35,470 bases of DNA from Chara braunii. Lineage: Eukaryota > Streptophyta > Charophyceae > Charales > Characeae. The DNA is taken from positions 2,201,013-2,236,482 of the forward strand of contig BFEA01000141.1 in NCBI GenBank assembly GCA_003427395.1, in the 5' to 3' direction. The notes under the pieces were generated by a model that saw only the letters and a program-made list of their open reading frames with translations, was not told the origin of the DNA and ran no database searches. The position numbers were made by a program, and so were the translations under genes. Below, piece by piece: positions 21,688 to 31,804 of the stretch (positions within the stretch are counted from its first letter, which is position 1; each line of letters opens with the position of its first letter).

Positions 21688-22556
21688 CTAGAATAATAAT
21701 AATAATAAATTAAAACGAAAAGCGGCTTGAGATCACTAGATCACTTCAGACAAAAACCACGACCCCATTCGGAGCGCATGTCTAACGCGCTACCTTTTCT
21801 CGTTTTCCTATTTTCCTTTCCTTGCCCCCACTCGCCTTGATAGTGACCATAGTTCACTTCATATGTCCCATAACTTGGGTATAGGGTACCCGGCGTGCAG
21901 TAGAAAGGACTGCGCTGGTCCCTCTACATTCGCGTCCCTCTGGGCGAGCCCAACGGCTACCACGGCCACAGGCCGGTCGTACTCTGTTGTACAACAGGGC
22001 ATCGAGCTTGTGTGGACCAATGGAAAGCCCAGTGGCACACCCATCCTTTCGACGGTGGTAGCGTTGACTAGACTGGTCCCACTGCGAAGTGTAGCCCAGG
22101 CAGACTCGAGATACCGCAAGAACTTACAAGCAAGCACAATATACAGTGAGGGTTAGGGAGCAGATCTTTTGCGTGCATTGAAGGTGTGTGAGCAAGCATT
22201 TAGCACGCAGCGGAGGGTCGGGACACCGCGCCCTCCGCCATGATACCAAACCCCCGCCCAGCGTCCAGGCTGGGCCAAAACGAAGTAGGCAGTTAGTATA
22301 AAGCAGCAAAAATTGAGGGCGTACTCGGTCAATCTCACAACAATCCGTCATAAAGCTCTTATAGTAAATTTGTGCTGACAGTCTTCCCACGCTCACTGCG
22401 GTGCATGGTGGCACACTTTCTTTTCCCATTGTGCAGCGGTACTGAGTGATCTACGCAGTTGCTTTCCTCTTTCTTCCTTAATAGTGTGATTCTTTTTACT
22501 TCCATGACTCTCTCTTAGTCTCCACCTTTGTCGTAGCGTACCCTTCTCTTTTCACC
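21688..22556. other. Intergenic-like DNA with one weak minus-strand ORF
   Basis: An unbroken minus-strand frame of 92 codons at 21859-22137 (segments NATTVERMGVPLGFPLV, TEYDRPVAVVAVGLAQRD) has a protein-like composition, but I do not recognise it. It may belong with the frame at 20124-20645 as remains of one coding region split by the fold-back element and other insertions. Nothing else is supported. Confidence 0.3.
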
Positions 22557-22942
22557 ATGCCTGAAACACGTTGAGGACAGGGAAGAGGGAGAGGTGGTAG
22601 GGGGGAAAAGGCTCGTGAAGAGCCGCCAACTCGTGCAAGGCACGAATATAACTCAGAGGAGGAAGAGGAGGAGGCATGTGGCTATGGTTCCCACACAAGA
22701 TCATACCTGCGCCAGCCTTTTGCCGGCTGGTATGAGAGAACCCCATCCCCTTCGAGGTGCGCTATGGCGCACCCTACACCTCCTCTCCTCCTTACACTCC
22801 CAGAGCCCCCATTACCCCTATGGCAAGGAGGGCCTTGGTGCCCGCAGCATCACCCTTTATCCCTTGCGCTGACCCTTCTCAGTCCATCTTAGTGACTGTA
22901 CCCTCTTCCGCATTTTCCTCCTCCTTGCCTTGCTTCAGGTAG
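22557..22942 (+). pseudogene. Possible Gag-like N-terminus, broken
   Basis: ATG at 22557 in a good context (tcaccATGC) opens MPETR, then a TGA where Arg would fit, then GQGRGRGGRGEKAREEPPTR and an acidic EEEEEE run. Arg/Gly-rich starts followed by acidic stretches are common in plant retrotransposon Gags. The frame shifts near 22755 to a Pro-rich stretch (YGAPYTSSPPYTPRAPITP) that ends at 22942. It lies on the strand opposite to element C, so it would belong to a different inserted element. Weak evidence; it could also be a first exon of a host gene. Confidence 0.25.
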
Positions 22943-23367
22943 AGTTCATGATTATTTTTCATATCTTGCATAAGCATGACGTCTTTTCTTTAAGTTTCTG
23001 AATTTTTTCCTCTCTTGGTTTCTCAGTCCACTCCATTCTTCATGTCCTTGGCTTAGGTACCTGAATACATTAAAGGGGGGGACGATGGTTCCTCGTGAAC
23101 CAGACCGCTCTGTCGGCCACCAAATAAAATTTAAGAAGGATCATATCTCAATGCTTTCATCAGCAATTGACTTTTAACTTTTGTTGCCTTGAAATCTGAT
23201 TTTCCATTAAACCACCACTCCCCCCGACAGCCTAAAGTCGGCTTTCCGGGGAGTTAGGGCCGGAAATGGAGGGGGGTCGACGACCACTTGCCAGAGAGGG
23301 AAAAAAACGAAGACAAAAAAAAAAAGAAAAAGTTCGTTGGTGGTTTTTTTTTTTTTTTTTTTTTTTT
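22943..23367. other. AT-rich spacer, no gene seen
   Basis: Contains the G-run aaaggggggg (23072-23081) and a long T-run (23344-23367) leading into the tandem repeat. The G-run resembles a polypurine tract but is not followed by a convincing LTR start. Confidence 0.4.
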
Positions 23368-24310
23368 ACAAAAGAAAAAAAAAACGGGAGGGTTGCAACA
23401 ATCAATAAAATACGGCAGTACAAAAACGAAAAAGAAAAATGAAAAAACAAAAACAAAAACTCTCTGATCTTAAAAACAGTTGGATACAGAATTTTGAATA
23501 CACACGACAATCAGCTGTCCGTGTAAAGTGCGTGTCAGCTCTCAGTGGAAAGCGCCCTGTCTCTAGATGGCAGAACACTACAGCTAGATTCGAAGGAAAA
23601 AAAAACAAAAAACCACAAAAAACAAAAAAAAGGAACTAACTATGATTTTGGGCAGGTGCATTCCTAGAAGCACTACCGTGAGCACGCCACCTTCGTGGCT
23701 TTCCACGACGTCCTTCCCTTTCAACCCTGCTTTGGTTTTCAGAAAAGAAAAAAAANNNNNNNNNNNNNNNTTTTTCTTTTTTTTTCAGTACAAAAGAAAA
23801 ACGAAGCGGGAGGGCTACGACAATCTGTACAACACGGCAGTACAAAAATAAAAAAAGAAAAACAAAAAAAAACAACAAAAGCAACGACTCTCTGGTCCTA
23901 AAAGCAGCTGGATATAGAATCTTGAGTACACGTGAGAGTCAGCTGTCCGCGGAAAGTGCGTGTCGGCTGTCCGTGGAAAGTGCCCTGCCTCTAGCTCGCA
24001 GGACACTACAGCTAGATTCGAAGGAAAAAGCAAAAAGCCACAAAAAACAAAAAAAAGGGAACTAAGTTCAACTAACTATGATTTCGGGCAGGTGCATTCC
24101 TAGAAGCACTACTGTGAGCACTCCACCTTCGTGGCTTTCCTCAACGTCCTTCCCTTTCAACCCTGCTTTGGTTTTCAGAAAGAAAAACAAAACACAAAAA
24201 AATAAAAAGCGATACTAACAATGATTGTGCGCAGACTCGTTCCCGGAAGCATTGGTGTGAGCACACCACCTTCATGGCTTTCCCCTAGGTCCTGTGCTGT
24301 GTTTTTTTTG
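23368..24310. repeat. ~430-bp tandem repeat, two full units and one partial
   Basis: Matching landmarks: acaaaag at 23368 and 23790; tctctg(a/g)tc at 23461 and 23889; ggcaggtgcattcctagaagcac at 23651 and 24087, giving a period of 422-436 bp. A third, truncated and more diverged tail starts about 24220. The units mix A/T-rich low-complexity tracts with a conserved GC-balanced core. A 15-N gap (23756-23770) lies in unit 1 between A- and T-runs. No gene is supported. Confidence 0.85.
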
Positions 24311-24350
24311 TTTTGTTTTTGCAACAATTAAACGCGCCCCACACTGTATT

Positions 24351-24392
24351 ACCGGTAGGCCAATAGTCGATTGCGAAAATTGGCCTACCGGT
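24351..24392. other. Perfect 13-bp inverted repeat
   Basis: ACCGGTAGGCCAA (24351-24363) and TTGGCCTACCGGT (24380-24392) flank a 16-base loop. It begins just after the tandem repeat ends. The arm contains GGTAGGCC, the same octamer repeated in the U3 of element A. Confidence 0.8.
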
Positions 24393-24503
24393 CCCCTTGA
24401 CTTCAGAACGTCGGGGGTAGCGGTGGTTTAACTTCTATAACGAAGAAGTTACCTCATCTGTCTCTCTGTACCGTGGCTTCAAGAATATTGTCAATTTTTT
24501 ACT

Positions 24504-24800
24504 TCAAAGATGTTGACACTTGTGGTCTGCAGTATTGGGGTGAGGTATACCAAACCCTTGTTCTCTGGCCTGAGTGAGATGTCTTTTGAACTTCTCAAGC
24601 ACCCTAGGGGATACCAAACCCCGTTCTCTTTCTCTAGCCTGAGTGAGGCGTGTCCTCAACTTCTCAGGCAAATAGAGGGGGATACCAAACCCTTTTACTT
24701 TTCTAACATAGATCTGCATGACCCTGGAAAACAGGAAGTTCCACAAACCACCAAGCATGATCCCAACATGCAAATTCCCTGACATGCAGTTTTCAAGCAA
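24504..24800 (-). repeat. ~64-71-bp tandem repeat that is open on the minus strand
   Basis: ATACCAAAC recurs at 24547, 24611 and 24682, each within similar blocks containing cctgagtgag and cttctca. The minus-strand frame stays open for 98 codons and reads a repeating peptide, KLRTRLTQARERERG then KFKRHLTQAREQGFGIP. Whether it is translated is unknown; the near-multiple-of-3 spacing may be chance. Confidence 0.6.
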
Positions 24801-26317
24801 TAATAAAATAAAATAAATAAAATGAAAACCCGTAATAAAATATTAAATAATATAACAACTCTACAAACCTAAGAATTATTGATTGCTTGAGTTTTGGCCC
24901 ATCACTGGCCAGGGGTGGCAGACCTCCCGTCAGCCTGACAACCCTCATTAGGCCGTCTCAGGCCAGGACTAATCAGACCATTGTCTTGACAACCCCTTTA
25001 ACCTGCCTCCAGGTCAACACCACCATACCCACTATTCGAGTATAGCGACCCTTTGGCGCACCTCACGCCAAGATGCCTAGACTATAGTGGGTTTGGTCAC
25101 CCCATGACATTTTGACCTTCCGTCAGTCCGACTGTCCTGTACTCGGATTTGACCACTGCGGTCGGGGACCGACTCACCCACTAGCTTTCAGTCTAGGGCG
25201 CTGGATGCCCCGGCCAAAATTTTGAACGTAGGACCCGGTCTAACTACGATTCCAGGCTCTGGTGAACCTCGCTGGATTGCATTCTCTGATTGCGGTAGGG
25301 TTCCCGCTGACCCCTTTTGACCTCAATGGCCATACCCCCTGGAGTCTTAGCCTAAGTCAACTACGAAATTTGACACTTGAGTCGGGGACCTGCTAACCCC
25401 ACCAGATTGCAACCTACCGCATCTTAGGTTAGAGAAGAAACCCCAAGCACAAATAGTCAAACAAACATATCAAGCCCACAGTCAGACAAACCATGCCCCA
25501 GATAACAGAACAAACATTTGTCAAAAGATGTCCCTCCAGTCTCAAGAAGCACTAAACAGCAACAGTGACAGCCGATAGTGCATTCCTTAGAGACCTCCCT
25601 TTCCTAGAGAGGTCCCTTCCCTCATTTGAGAACGCCCCCAAGAGACCTCCCGTCAGTCTCAAGGAAGCATATAAATATTGGTCCCAAAGAGGTCTCTTCC
25701 CTCATTTGAGATAGAATATAGGCAACTTAGTTAAGAAACAAGAAGTCCCTCTGCTCACAAGTCTTTGGTCAAGCAAAGCTGAACTTCTTTTATGCCCATC
25801 TTCTTGATAATTCTCTTGGACAGACAACTCAGCCAAGAGACACGAAGCCCCTCCACTGACAACTCTCTAGTAAAGTAGAGTTGGACTTCTTCATGCCCGT
25901 CAGACTTCCTCTTAATTACAAAAAGTTAATACTGGTTACTCTTTGATGTGCCATAACCACGAGTTCTCTGAACTTGATATTGCATCAATACTTAGGAGGA
26001 TGACCTCTCGTCACTCTCTCACTGCAATTGCACCTAACAGTCGTTCCCCACTTAGGGATCTGGCACTCGTGGATCGATTGTGGCTCTGCATCAACGACTT
26101 TAATCTCATTAGTTTTGTAAGAAAGTTAATTCTGGTACAAGAACGAATACGAATCATCCGAAAAATCTCTCTCAAGTCTTTCGTATCACAATTGACATGC
26201 TGTGAATTAATACACCGAACTGACAATGCAAGAGTAATCAGAGTCTGCTGAAGTTTTGGTCTTTGCAGTGTTTCACTGTCTCATTGCACTTCTTTTTAGT
26301 TTTCTGAAGTTGCTCTC
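24801..26317. other. Untranslated region downstream of integrase of element C, with diverged repeats
   Basis: No gene is supported. 25741-25800 and about 25843-25900 are diverged direct copies (gaagtccctctgctcacaa versus gaagcccctccactgacaa), about 101 bp apart. gtcggggacc occurs twice between 25150 and 25400 in related contexts. Pairs such as gaggtc(c/t)cttccctcatttgag recur at 25610 and 25688. This looks like decayed tandem-repeat DNA. Confidence 0.5.
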
Positions 26318-27706
26318 TTACCGAATGATTGATGTTTCTCTCCTTTCTTTATGATCATTGTAGAAACTAGGTAAAGGATCTCTAAAGATGAACTTACGAA
26401 GTCTTGACCTTGATATCACATCATGAACTTTTGAACCATCCATCTCTGATATCTCGTAGACTTTGCCCTCTGCCTCTCTTGTAATTATGTAGGGACTGAG
26501 CCATTTGGGCTTCAACTGTTTAGTCCACTGAGTCTCAAGGGAGTTGTCGAACAGAAGGACAATATCATCGACTTTTAATTTATTTTTTCTTATGAACCTC
26601 TTCGCGTTCCATCTCTCGTGGTTTGAAAATCTGCTGGTTGTCATTCTCTCTGCAGCATCCATTACTACTTGATCAACTTTTGATATCTGTTTCATTTTGA
26701 TTTGAAGAAGCTCTGAAAGAGAATATTCCTTGTCATTTTTTCGACTTGACAATGTCTTGACTATACTTTCAATAGGCAAGGTAGCGTACCGGCCATACCA
26801 CAGAGTGAATGGAGCATAACCAATGGTTCTTTTGATTGTGATGTTATCGGCATAGACTGCAACTCTTAGCACTTTTGGCCAATTATTGAGGTTCCCTTCA
26901 CACCATTTAGCCAGGGAGTCTTTCAGAGTTCTATAACCTCTTTCAATTGGTGCATTTGCTCGAGGATGGTAAGTAGTCAGATATCGAATTCTAACATCTA
27001 GTCTGAGAGTGGTTCTTCTTACAACGTCATTTTTTAATTCAGATCCTCTGCTTGAAACAAACTCTCTGATGAAGGGATACGTGTGATAGATCTCCTCTAT
27101 CCAGTCAGCCATTTGCTCGGTTGTCTTCTTTTTCAGAGCCTTTACCTTAACATATCCAGAAAAATAATCCCTCATGTTCAGTATGTACCTCATCCCGCCC
27201 TTGCCTAGGGGCACGGTGATGAGATCCAAGTGAACTCGGTTGCTTGACTCTACCAGGATAGTAGGAAATAAAGGCTCAATCATCCTCGTTGTTGACCTCT
27301 TCTGGCATAACACACAAGACTTACAAAATTTGTAACGCATGTCCCTCATGGCAGGCCAGAAGTAGAGCTTTGCCGCCTTAGAGTAGGTTGCCTCAACAAC
27401 TGTACACCAGCAACCCCTTCGTGTAGAGCGACAATTATTTCTAGCTGTTTTTTTTTTCCCACAAACCACTTTTAATGGAGACAATCCTCCCTTACCATTC
27501 ACAAAGAGATGACCTCTTTTTAGTCTGAACTTCTTCTTTGAGTTCTTGCAATAATATTCCTTCATCTGTTCTTTTCCCATCTTCTTACCAATCTTATGGT
27601 AACTTCCATCGTATTCTTCAAAAATGAAAGAATTTTTTTCTTCTTTCTTTTCAACCTCTTCTTCATCATTTGACCCATAATTTTCCCCCAGTTTATGGGC
27701 AACCAC
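26318..27706 (-). pseudogene. Integrase of element C
   Basis: 462 open codons. The zinc-finger region keeps the second half (KFCKSCVLCQKRS), but the two His of HHCC are not evident (STRRGCWCTVVEATY in their place). Core: first catalytic Asp in VHLDLITVPLGKGG; the second site reads FVSSRGSEL with Ser where Asp is expected; Glu in PIERGYRTLK. So one of the three metal-binding acids is lost and strand transfer should be impossible. The C-terminal part has KLKPKWLSPYIITREA, a GPY/F-like module, and ends VISRSRLRKF-type, with no chromodomain. Its long open frame contrasts with the shattered upstream regions. The first ~100 residues are unusually Lys/Glu-rich. Confidence 0.85.
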
Positions 27707-27879
27707 AACTGTTGCGCCGACTCTGGCGTACCAGTCATTTTGTTCTTCCTCTTCTTCCTTTTCAAGAATTGATTCGTAAATATAAGCGTCAGGGATTTTT
27801 CCCTAGCTGTCTCTTTCGTCGACCATAAGCTTCACCTATAGGAACTTGGAACCTTATAATCTTCATTATCCTTTTAATT

Positions 27880-28508
27880 TAGGAAGTTATCAATATAAGC
27901 AGATTCTTCAATCGTCTCATCAACGTCCCCATCTTCGTTTTTTCTCCATGTAATTCGACTTAGGCCATCATCTCGATTTTTCTCAGTGATAATCTTTTTC
28001 AATTTAAAATCAAAAGTCCAGATGAAGGCAATCCACCTGCTTACTGTTGGATCTATTTGTTGATGTTTTTTAATAGCACCAATTACAGCAGATGCATCAG
28101 TCCTCAGGATGAGCCTCCTTCCACCTGAGACAGTGAATAATTGTAAGTAGCTCTTTTCTGAATTGGGTGTACCCTCTTTCTGTTAAGTTAAGAGTTTTAC
28201 TATCAAACCTTAAGAGGTTTTTCTCTTTCATTCTCATCTTTCTGAATAAGTACACCACCAAGAGTTACTGGTCCTCCATCTGCCTCGATGATGAAGGGTC
28301 TTCCCTCTTCATCTTCGTAGTAGGGCACTCTGAACACCACACCTCCATCTTTTAATTTTTCCTGCAAAGTTTTTGCAGCAGTCTGTCTTTTTTCTATCCA
28401 CATCAATATAAGCGGATTCTTCAATTGTCCCATCAACGTTCCCCTTGCCTTACCATCTTCCTTAGAGACTCTGTAAGGGTAGCAAAATGGGGAATAAAAA
28501 TCCTCCAA
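27880..28508 (-). pseudogene. RNase H domain of element C, frameshifted
   Basis: Read on the minus strand in three frames: GRPFIIEADGGPVTLGGVLI (first acidic residue), then after a shift near 28210 FDSKTLNLTERGYTQFRKEL (Glu), then after a shift near 28120 RRLILRTDASAVIGAI (Asp), and finally KNRDDGLSRI. RNase H removes the RNA strand of the hybrid. All four acidic positions are still recognisable. The domain overlaps the RT frame end and precedes the integrase by about 180 bases, as expected. Confidence 0.75.
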
Positions 28509-29324
28509 AATCCACAGACACCCAAGAAGCTTTTGACATCTATCACTCGCTTGAGAGGCAGAGGCCAGTTTAAGATCTTGTCTATCTTCTTGGGGTCGAG
28601 ATTCCTACCCTTGGAGAAACATCTAAAGTCTAAGATGGTTACCTTTGCTTGTAAGAGAAGCATCTTTGGTCCACTGACAGTCAGATTATACTTTTGAAGT
28701 CTTTTTAGGATCAACTCTACCCCTTCAACATGTTCCCAACTAAATTTTTTGACTCCATTATCAACCAAAGTTTCGTCTCTTACCATAGGTCCTCTCACAG
28801 GGTTATCATCAACATAGGGATTGGTTATCTCAAGGAAAATATCCTGCATGACTTGGATCATATCCCTTTGAACCACTGTCACACCATTGCTCCAACCTTG
28901 AGGTACCACACACATCTGAATAAACTCTCTTGACGTGTGCATTAGCAGGTTCAACAACGTTTGAATCAATCTTCTTGTCTAGGTATTTCATCACTTCTGC
29001 CTCTTCTTTCTGGGCATACTTAGTTGGTTTGTCATTGCATGGAATATGATCAACTGTCCAGATTTTCGCCATCTTGATCATATCCATATCCAATCGCCCT
29101 CTTTTTTCACCATTAAAGGAGAATGCACGAGAGAGTTTCTGATACACTTTGAAGATATATTCCGTCTTCTTAGGCCGGATGAACTGATTCGAGCGTATTT
29201 TCATTGTGTCAAAATTTTCCCTAGTGACTCTATTACCCAATTTTGCAGACTCCTTTAGTGCTTTAATAATTCTTCTCTTTTTTTTCAAAGCCTCATCATA
29301 TTCATTTTCTATCAGAACGGTCAC
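28433..29324 (-). pseudogene. Reverse transcriptase of element C with internal deletion
   Basis: The N-terminal part (29324 to ~28930) has WTVDHIPCNDKPTKYAQKEE and DSNVVEPANA, the entry of Ty3-type RTs. The C-terminal part (28969-28433) in another frame has FIQMCVVPQGWSNGVTVVQ, the catalytic YVDD at 28805-28816, and KKIDKILNWPLPLKRVIDV with SFLGVCGFWRIFIPHF (thumb/connection). Between VVEPANA and the VPQGW block the expected ~85 residues are missing, including the motif with the first catalytic Asp and the SxxDLxSGY-like box. An internal deletion with frame loss near 28925 is the simplest reading. The enzyme is inactive. Confidence 0.8.
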
Positions 29325-29708
29325 CTTGGGCCTGTACTTTCTTTTTTACCCAGTGGCTATTTTTCTCAAAAATGATGAGTTGATGCAAACGTAAGCTTCC
29401 ATTTTACCACTCATAGCAGTTTCAATTGCCTTCATGAATGCTTCAATTTGCCCATCTTCATCTTTGAGTTTGCCAAGAGCTTTCATCATTTTTGAAATCT
29501 GATTAATATTCATTGATACTTCCTCTTTCATCTCTTGTTTGTCTTTCCTTTTTATTTTCCTAGTCTTCTCAACAGAGTCTTCCCTTCCGATTGAATTGGT
29601 TGATACCTTATGTTTATGATGGTGGGAAGTGCAAATCATAAAGGTCTATTCTTGTGCAGTCTCCGGATTCTGTAGGCCGATCCAGGACGACCCTTCATGA
29701 CTGAAGCA
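29325..29708 (-). other. Linker between protease and RT of element C
   Basis: A minus-strand frame at 29639-29346 is Lys/Glu/Met-rich (QISKMMKALGKLKDEDGQI) and probably encoded the spacer between protease and RT. No motif is recognised. Confidence 0.4.
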
Positions 29709-30020
29709 CTAGACAACTTTTATTTTGTGCAAGAATGGAGTGCACATGATATAGTCATGATCCAGGTTTTGCACCACGAACCCTAACAGTTCGACAGACA
29801 TCATTCTGACTTTAATACGCAGATTACTGATAAACCCAACCAAGAAGAGATCTCCAACATTATTACTTGATATGCTTTTTGATGGTTTATCAATGGTTAA
29901 ATTTCATGCTTTCATGGTTCTCTGGGAGAGAAGGGTCATTTTCGCCCCAGAGTCTACCAAAGCTCGGATCTCCACTTTATTAATATAGAAATAGTTAAGT
30001 ACCCACAACCCATAGTTGCG
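29709..30020 (-). pseudogene. Aspartic protease of element C
   Basis: On the minus strand YINKVEIRALVDSGAKMTLL contains the canonical D-S-G active site (codons 29946-29954). After an in-frame TGA (29904-29906) the same frame continues through SNNVGDLFLVGFI to LDHDYIMCTPFLHK, the position of the second conserved I-x-G-x-x-x-L motif, here with Cys for Gly. It ends with TAG at 29709-29711. About 100 codons is the usual length of the domain. It lies between Gag and RT as expected. Confidence 0.75.
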
Positions 30021-30409
30021 AACTTATCTTACACCCTGGCAAAGTTCTGTTGACTTGGCAGAGGAAAACTTAACTTCCACTTTTTTTTTTTCAATTAGTT
30101 TCTTGAGCTCCTCTCTCAACTTAGGCGCTAGTGTCATTGCTTCCTTGAAAGATAGAGTCACTTATGTTTCTTCTAGCATTTTTTCTTATCACATCAATGA
30201 TTATTGTTCCATCTTCCAGTTTACTCTTGAGAATGAACTTTCTCTTCTTCCCTTGTTCGTTTTTTCAAGATGATGGATTCGATACTTTATCATCAAGAAT
30301 GTCACTTAGAGTCTCTTCGACTTTCCTTCTCTTCTTTTCCTCAATCATCTGAGGTGTCTGTTTAAAGATTTCTCACCTCTCCAATCACTATATTGGGCTC
30401 CATGATAAC
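30021..30409. other. Degenerate Gag-PR junction of element C
   Basis: AT-rich stretch with no supported motif. It probably held the end of Gag and the start of the protease region. Confidence 0.35.
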
Positions 30410-31804
30410 TTATGGTGGTAGATCACCCTCAAAAGACATCATGTTGATTGAACAAGTGGGTTCATCAGAAAAAGATACTACTAACTCAAAATAACTCTGA
30501 GAAGCAGAATTTTCTTCTAACAGAAACCCGCTTGAGGAAGCCTCATCAGGTAGGTTCTCCACTAGCGTCAAGGACTGTAGAGGCAATTCAATCATGGTGG
30601 AAGGATTATCAAATTTCTGCACAAGCTCTTCAGGTAGCTCACAAATAAGAAAATAAACATTTATATTAGTTTTTTTTTTCTTTTTCTTCTTCATTTTTTC
30701 TTCATGTTTAAGGGCAAGAAGTCTCATACCTCCAGGATGTCTGGGATCCAATTTATTCCTTGAGTTGTTACAGACATGACCCATTGCATCCTTCTTGGCT
30801 ACCTCTCTCTTCACATCTTCCATAGGCTTACAGTAGGCGGTAATGTGGCCTCCTCCACCACAATAATTACAGACAAAACTCTTTCTTGGACGATCATCAT
30901 ACTTTCATCTCTCTTTGTTTCCTTTTTCACCATTCCCTCCATTTTTTTTTTTGGATTTGGAAGAGTCTTCTATTTTCCATGGTCATTGTCATCATCATGT
31001 TCTTCATCTTCACTTTCAGCCTTCTTCTTCCCTTTCTCATCTATAACATAATTAGCAGGCATATAATTGGTCGTAACCCGTTGAATAATATTCTCAGTGC
31101 TCAAATTATTCCCTCTGTTCAGACCATTCTGAGTCTCCCAATCTTTAACCAACGTAATGATCTGAGCCAGTGACCACTTCTTGTGTGAGACAGTAGGTAG
31201 GGTTCTGACTATCAATCATTTCATCCCATCTCAGAGGGTAGTGTTGAGCCTGATTGAGAACAGTCTGTCTCTCATTGTCAGTGAAGTTAGTCAGGAAGAT
31301 ATGACATCTCTGAGCCTCGTCCAAATATGAAATTCTTTTAGCTGTCCTGATAAACGTCTGAAGGAAAACGTTGAAAGTGTCATACTTAGCCCTTCTGATG
31401 TTGAGGAGATCCTTGGTAGTAAGTTGGAACAAAGTTTTTCTCAAATTTCTCTTTTCATTTTCTTTGACTTCTTCCTATGTTGTGGCCCTTTCCATCAATT
31501 TTTGGACAGTCGGTCTCGAATCTGAGTCACAATATGATAGAAGGTGCTTAAGTCGTTGTTTGTTTGTCCAACCATAGCTGAGTCCAAATAATTCATATTC
31601 GTTCAGAAAGTATTTTACTTGGGGTCCTTTGAAACATGAAATTCTCTCTTCTGGCATCTTTGCTCTGGCAATATTAGACCCGCCTTTTATAGTGTCAACT
31701 CTCTCGACCAATTCTCGTATGGCACCCACGAGGGTCTCTTCATGGGTCCTTGCGGAAGAGCTAGACCTTGAGCTAGGCCTCCCTCGTCCAGACATTTTGA
31801 CCAT
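30410..31804 (-). pseudogene. gag: Gag (capsid and nucleocapsid) of element C
   Basis: Frame 1 (31804-31145) starts MVKMSGRGRPSSRSSSSAR and contains a Ty3 capsid-like region (CFKGPQVKYFLNEYEL, LFQLTTKDLLNI, RISYLDEAQRCHIFL). It is interrupted by one TAG at 31475-31477. A shift near 31200 leads to HKKWSLAQIITLVKDWE and an acidic EDEEHDDDNDHGK tail (31215-30970). A further shift precedes a perfect zinc knuckle CNYCGGGGHITAYC (C-x2-C-x4-H-x4-C) at 30830-30871, followed by a basic segment with a Lys run and a tail to 30410. The preserved knuckle spacing confirms the Gag assignment. Confidence 0.8.

Noticed and set aside
23072-23081. G-run resembling a polypurine tract on the + strand
   Set aside because: It is followed by acgatggttcc without a TG-type LTR start or a repeated partner.
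23368-24310. CRISPR array or other bacterial repeat system
   Set aside because: The repeats are ~430 bp with A/T tracts, not short repeats with unique spacers, and the context is eukaryotic.
30886-31173. Plus-strand hydrophobic frames that look like membrane proteins (30776-31173)
   Set aside because: They are complements of the Lys/Glu-rich Gag region of element C, which naturally gives Phe/Leu/Ser-rich shadows.
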